Shown: positions 5,683 through 7,379 of the stretch, one piece after another
Position numbering within the stretch: position 1 is the first letter of the stretch
Layout: each line of letters begins with the position of its first letter
NCBI GenBank assembly: GCA_937901055.1
Contig: CALCGO010000127.1
Span: 1-7,379 of the forward strand
Length of the DNA stretch: 7,379 bases
Reading direction: 5' to 3'
Origin: an uncultured Rhodobacterales bacterium
GTDB taxonomy: Bacteria > Pseudomonadota > Alphaproteobacteria > Rhodobacterales > Rhodobacteraceae
Notes under the pieces: model-generated
Told to the model about the DNA's origin: nothing
Database searches by the model: none
What the model saw: only the letters and a program-made list of their open reading frames with translations
Made by a program: the position numbers and the translations under genes

Positions 5683-7365
5683 ATGACATTTGTGCTACAA
5701 ATTCTAGGTGCGGTGGCGCTGATGCTCTGGGGCCTTCGCATGGTCCGAAATGGCGTCATGGCTGCATACGGACCATCCATCAAGTCCTTAGCAAGAGATT
5801 CCGAGAAAAAGCGGTTGGCCCCGTTCTTTTCAGGGCTCATTGCAGCAGTTGCGCTGCAAAGCAGCACTGCGACGGCTATGATTGCGGCCTCCTTCGCATC
5901 GAAGAAAACAATCGGTACGTTAACGGCATTTGTGATCATTCTTGGCGCTGATCTTGGCACAGCAGTGGCCGCGATCATTGCGTCGCAGAAGATCGCGGCC
6001 CTTTCACCTACTCTGATTGCCGTCGGTGTCTTCGGATACCTCAATTCTGAGGCCACAAAACCTCGTGGTATCTTTCGCGCGATCGGCGGCGTAGGATTTG
6101 TGCTACTCGCGCTAACTCTGATAAAATCGACTACTCTAGACCTCGCATCTAGCGATGGCGCATCAACAATCATAGCCGCTGTGCTTGGCCTACCATTTAT
6201 GGCGGTTGTCGCTGGTGTGGTGCTCACCTATCTCGCCCATTCGAGCCTTGCTGTCGTTCTCTTAACTGTCTCCAGCCTGGCGGGTGGGCTCATAGATGTA
6301 GATGCCGCAGTCTACTTGGTTGTAGGGGCAAACATCGGCAGCGGACTGTTACCGTTTATCGCGAACCTACAAGCCCGACGTGAAGCTCGACTTGCAGTGA
6401 CTGCCAACCTTGCACTTCGCTGTTTGGGCGCGGGCGGTCTTTACTATGCTTGGAAATTGATACCAATTTTTCCTGAGATCGCATTAGTTCCTTTGCCGCT
6501 TCAACTACATCTGATCTTGAACATTGTAGTGGCTCTCATTGGAATGGCGACAGCGCCGCTGGTCCTTAGGCTAGTATCTCCACTGGTGGCCAACGATCAG
6601 GACGGGGATAACCGTATTCAAACCCGGTTCTTGGACAATCAAGTCATCAAAGAACCAACCAAAGCATTGGCCCTAGCAAAGCGCGAAGCACTTGCGATGG
6701 CCGAAATTGCCCAAGAAATGGTCGAGCGGTCACGCGCGGTATTGGAAGGTGCGCCAAGCGAAACAGACAAAGAAGTATCCACATTGGAAGATGGTCTTGA
6801 TCGACTTTTTGACTCGATCAAACTTTATGTGGCCCGTGTCCTTCAGCAACCTCTATCGGAGGAGCAAACTCGGCAAGCGATGGATGTGCTGAGTTTCACG
6901 GCGAACATGGAACATGTAGGAGACATTGTGGATGGCAATTTGATGAGCCTGGCTGCCCGCAAACGGGCGCTGAACACCCAGTTTTCCGAGGAGGGAAACA
7001 GCGAAATTTCGACGCTCTTTGACTCCATATTGGAGAACTTTGGCCTCGCAGTGAATACCTTCCTCACCGAAGATCGCGATCTGGCACGCCAGCTATTTAA
7101 CTCGAAGACGGACATCCGTGAGCTTCAGCAAAAATTTATGGCGTCCCACATGGAGCGGCTTGGGTCGGGTGCTTCTGAAACAGTTCGCACAAGTAGTCTT
7201 CACATTGATCTGATCCGCGATCTTAAGCGGATCAACAGTCATCTCACAGCTGTGGCTTACTCCGTCTTGCGGGCATCAGGAGAGGTGCCAAAGACAAAGT
7301 GGAAAAAGGCACCAGCGGGCACTGTCAGACAAAACGAGGTTGAGACGGGCAGGGTGGTCTCGTAG
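5683..7365 (+). CDS. Na/Pi-cotransporter-family membrane protein with PhoU-like domain (NptA/YjbB type)
   Basis: A 560-residue inner-membrane phosphate carrier. The N-terminal ~300 residues hold two inverted-repeat Na/Pi-cotransporter modules. The first has ALQSSTATAMIAASF (57-71) and GADLGTA (88-94). The second has LAHSSLAVVLL (184-194) and GANIGSG (215-221), with histidine where the first repeat has the QSS glutamine. After a linker, residues ~325-530 form a cytoplasmic helical PhoU-like domain, with ANMEHVGDIVDGN (407-419) and HIDLIRDLKRINSHLTAVAY (507-526). The last ~30 residues are basic and probably disordered. E. coli YjbB, of the same architecture, is associated with phosphate export, while NptA of Vibrio imports phosphate with sodium; direction cannot be read here. 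The chosen start gives the family's usual hydrophobic beginning (MTFVLQILGAVALMLWG). No good SD is visible and a strong hairpin lies just upstream, so expression may be lower than that of the binding protein. Same strand and 58-bp spacing suggest co-transcription with the importer. Confidence 0.92.
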   Translation: MTFVLQILGAVALMLWGLRMVRNGVMAAYGPSIKSLARDSEKKRLAPFFSGLIAAVALQSSTATAMIAASFASKKTIGTLTAFVIILGADLGTAVAAIIASQKIAALSPTLIAVGVFGYLNSEATKPRGIFRAIGGVGFVLLALTLIKSTTLDLASSDGASTIIAAVLGLPFMAVVAGVVLTYLAHSSLAVVLLTVSSLAGGLIDVDAAVYLVVGANIGSGLLPFIANLQARREARLAVTANLALRCLGAGGLYYAWKLIPIFPEIALVPLPLQLHLILNIVVALIGMATAPLVLRLVSPLVANDQDGDNRIQTRFLDNQVIKEPTKALALAKREALAMAEIAQEMVERSRAVLEGAPSETDKEVSTLEDGLDRLFDSIKLYVARVLQQPLSEEQTRQAMDVLSFTANMEHVGDIVDGNLMSLAARKRALNTQFSEEGNSEISTLFDSILENFGLAVNTFLTEDRDLARQLFNSKTDIRELQQKFMASHMERLGSGASETVRTSSLHIDLIRDLKRINSHLTAVAYSVLRASGEVPKTKWKKAPAGTVRQNEVETGRVVS

Positions 7366-7379
7366 CCTCTCCGTATGAC

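Noticed and set aside
5667..5951. A 94-codon plus-strand frame starting before the phosphate carrier
   Set aside because: It begins inside the second arm of the hairpin and overlaps the carrier out of frame; its Cys/His/Arg-rich translation is typical of a frame shadow.
5658..6227. A 189-codon open frame on the minus strand
   Set aside because: It is antisense to the Na/Pi carrier's membrane region and has the Ala/Ile/Ser-rich composition expected from a reversed hydrophobic gene, with no recognisable motif.
7366..7379. Possible start of another gene or a terminator after the last stop
   Set aside because: Only 14 bases remain in the window, with no stem-loop or convincing start signal.

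Overview
This window looks like chromosomal DNA from an alphaproteobacterium, most plausibly of the Rhodobacterales/Roseobacter type. That is an inference from protein character, moderate GC content and dense operons joined by 4-base stop/start overlaps; there is no rRNA or other taxonomic marker. It holds one divergently arranged, transport-centred locus plus a fragment of a neighbouring gene at the left edge.

Left edge, minus strand: a GlpR-type DeoR-family repressor (85-819). Its TGA stop overlaps the first bases of a second, unlisted reading frame that runs off the window at base 1. That frame matches the C-terminal third of classical transaldolase (TalB type). The repressor appears to lack its usual last ~15-20 residues and the transaldolase lacks its first ~220, so the two seem to meet at a deletion or recombination joint.

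Centre and right, plus strand: a 60-bp divergent intergenic region with an ACAT-rich repeat cluster and a small inverted repeat (candidate operator). It is followed by a SLOG/LOG-like (TIGR00725-type) Rossmann protein (880-1548), an ABC ATPase (1545-2624) and two permeases (2621-3505 and 3502-4320). All three junctions are ATGA overlaps. After a 62-bp gap with a small palindrome and a strong Shine-Dalgarno come a periplasmic solute-binding protein (4383-5624), a perfect 11-bp stem-loop (5646-5673), and a Na/Pi-cotransporter-family membrane protein with a PhoU-like C-terminal domain (5683-7365).

Working model (inference): the CUT1/Ugp-like ABC importer brings in a small phosphorylated organic compound such as a glycerophosphodiester, sugar phosphate or nucleotide. 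The repressor senses a phosphorylated intermediate, as GlpR does with glycerol-3-phosphate. The SLOG protein acts on a nucleotide-like or sugar-phosphate ligand, and the Na/Pi family protein disposes of, or balances, the phosphate released. The PhoU-bearing phosphate carrier and the GlpR-like repressor are the two independent hints towards an organophosphate; the sequence alone does not fix the substrate.
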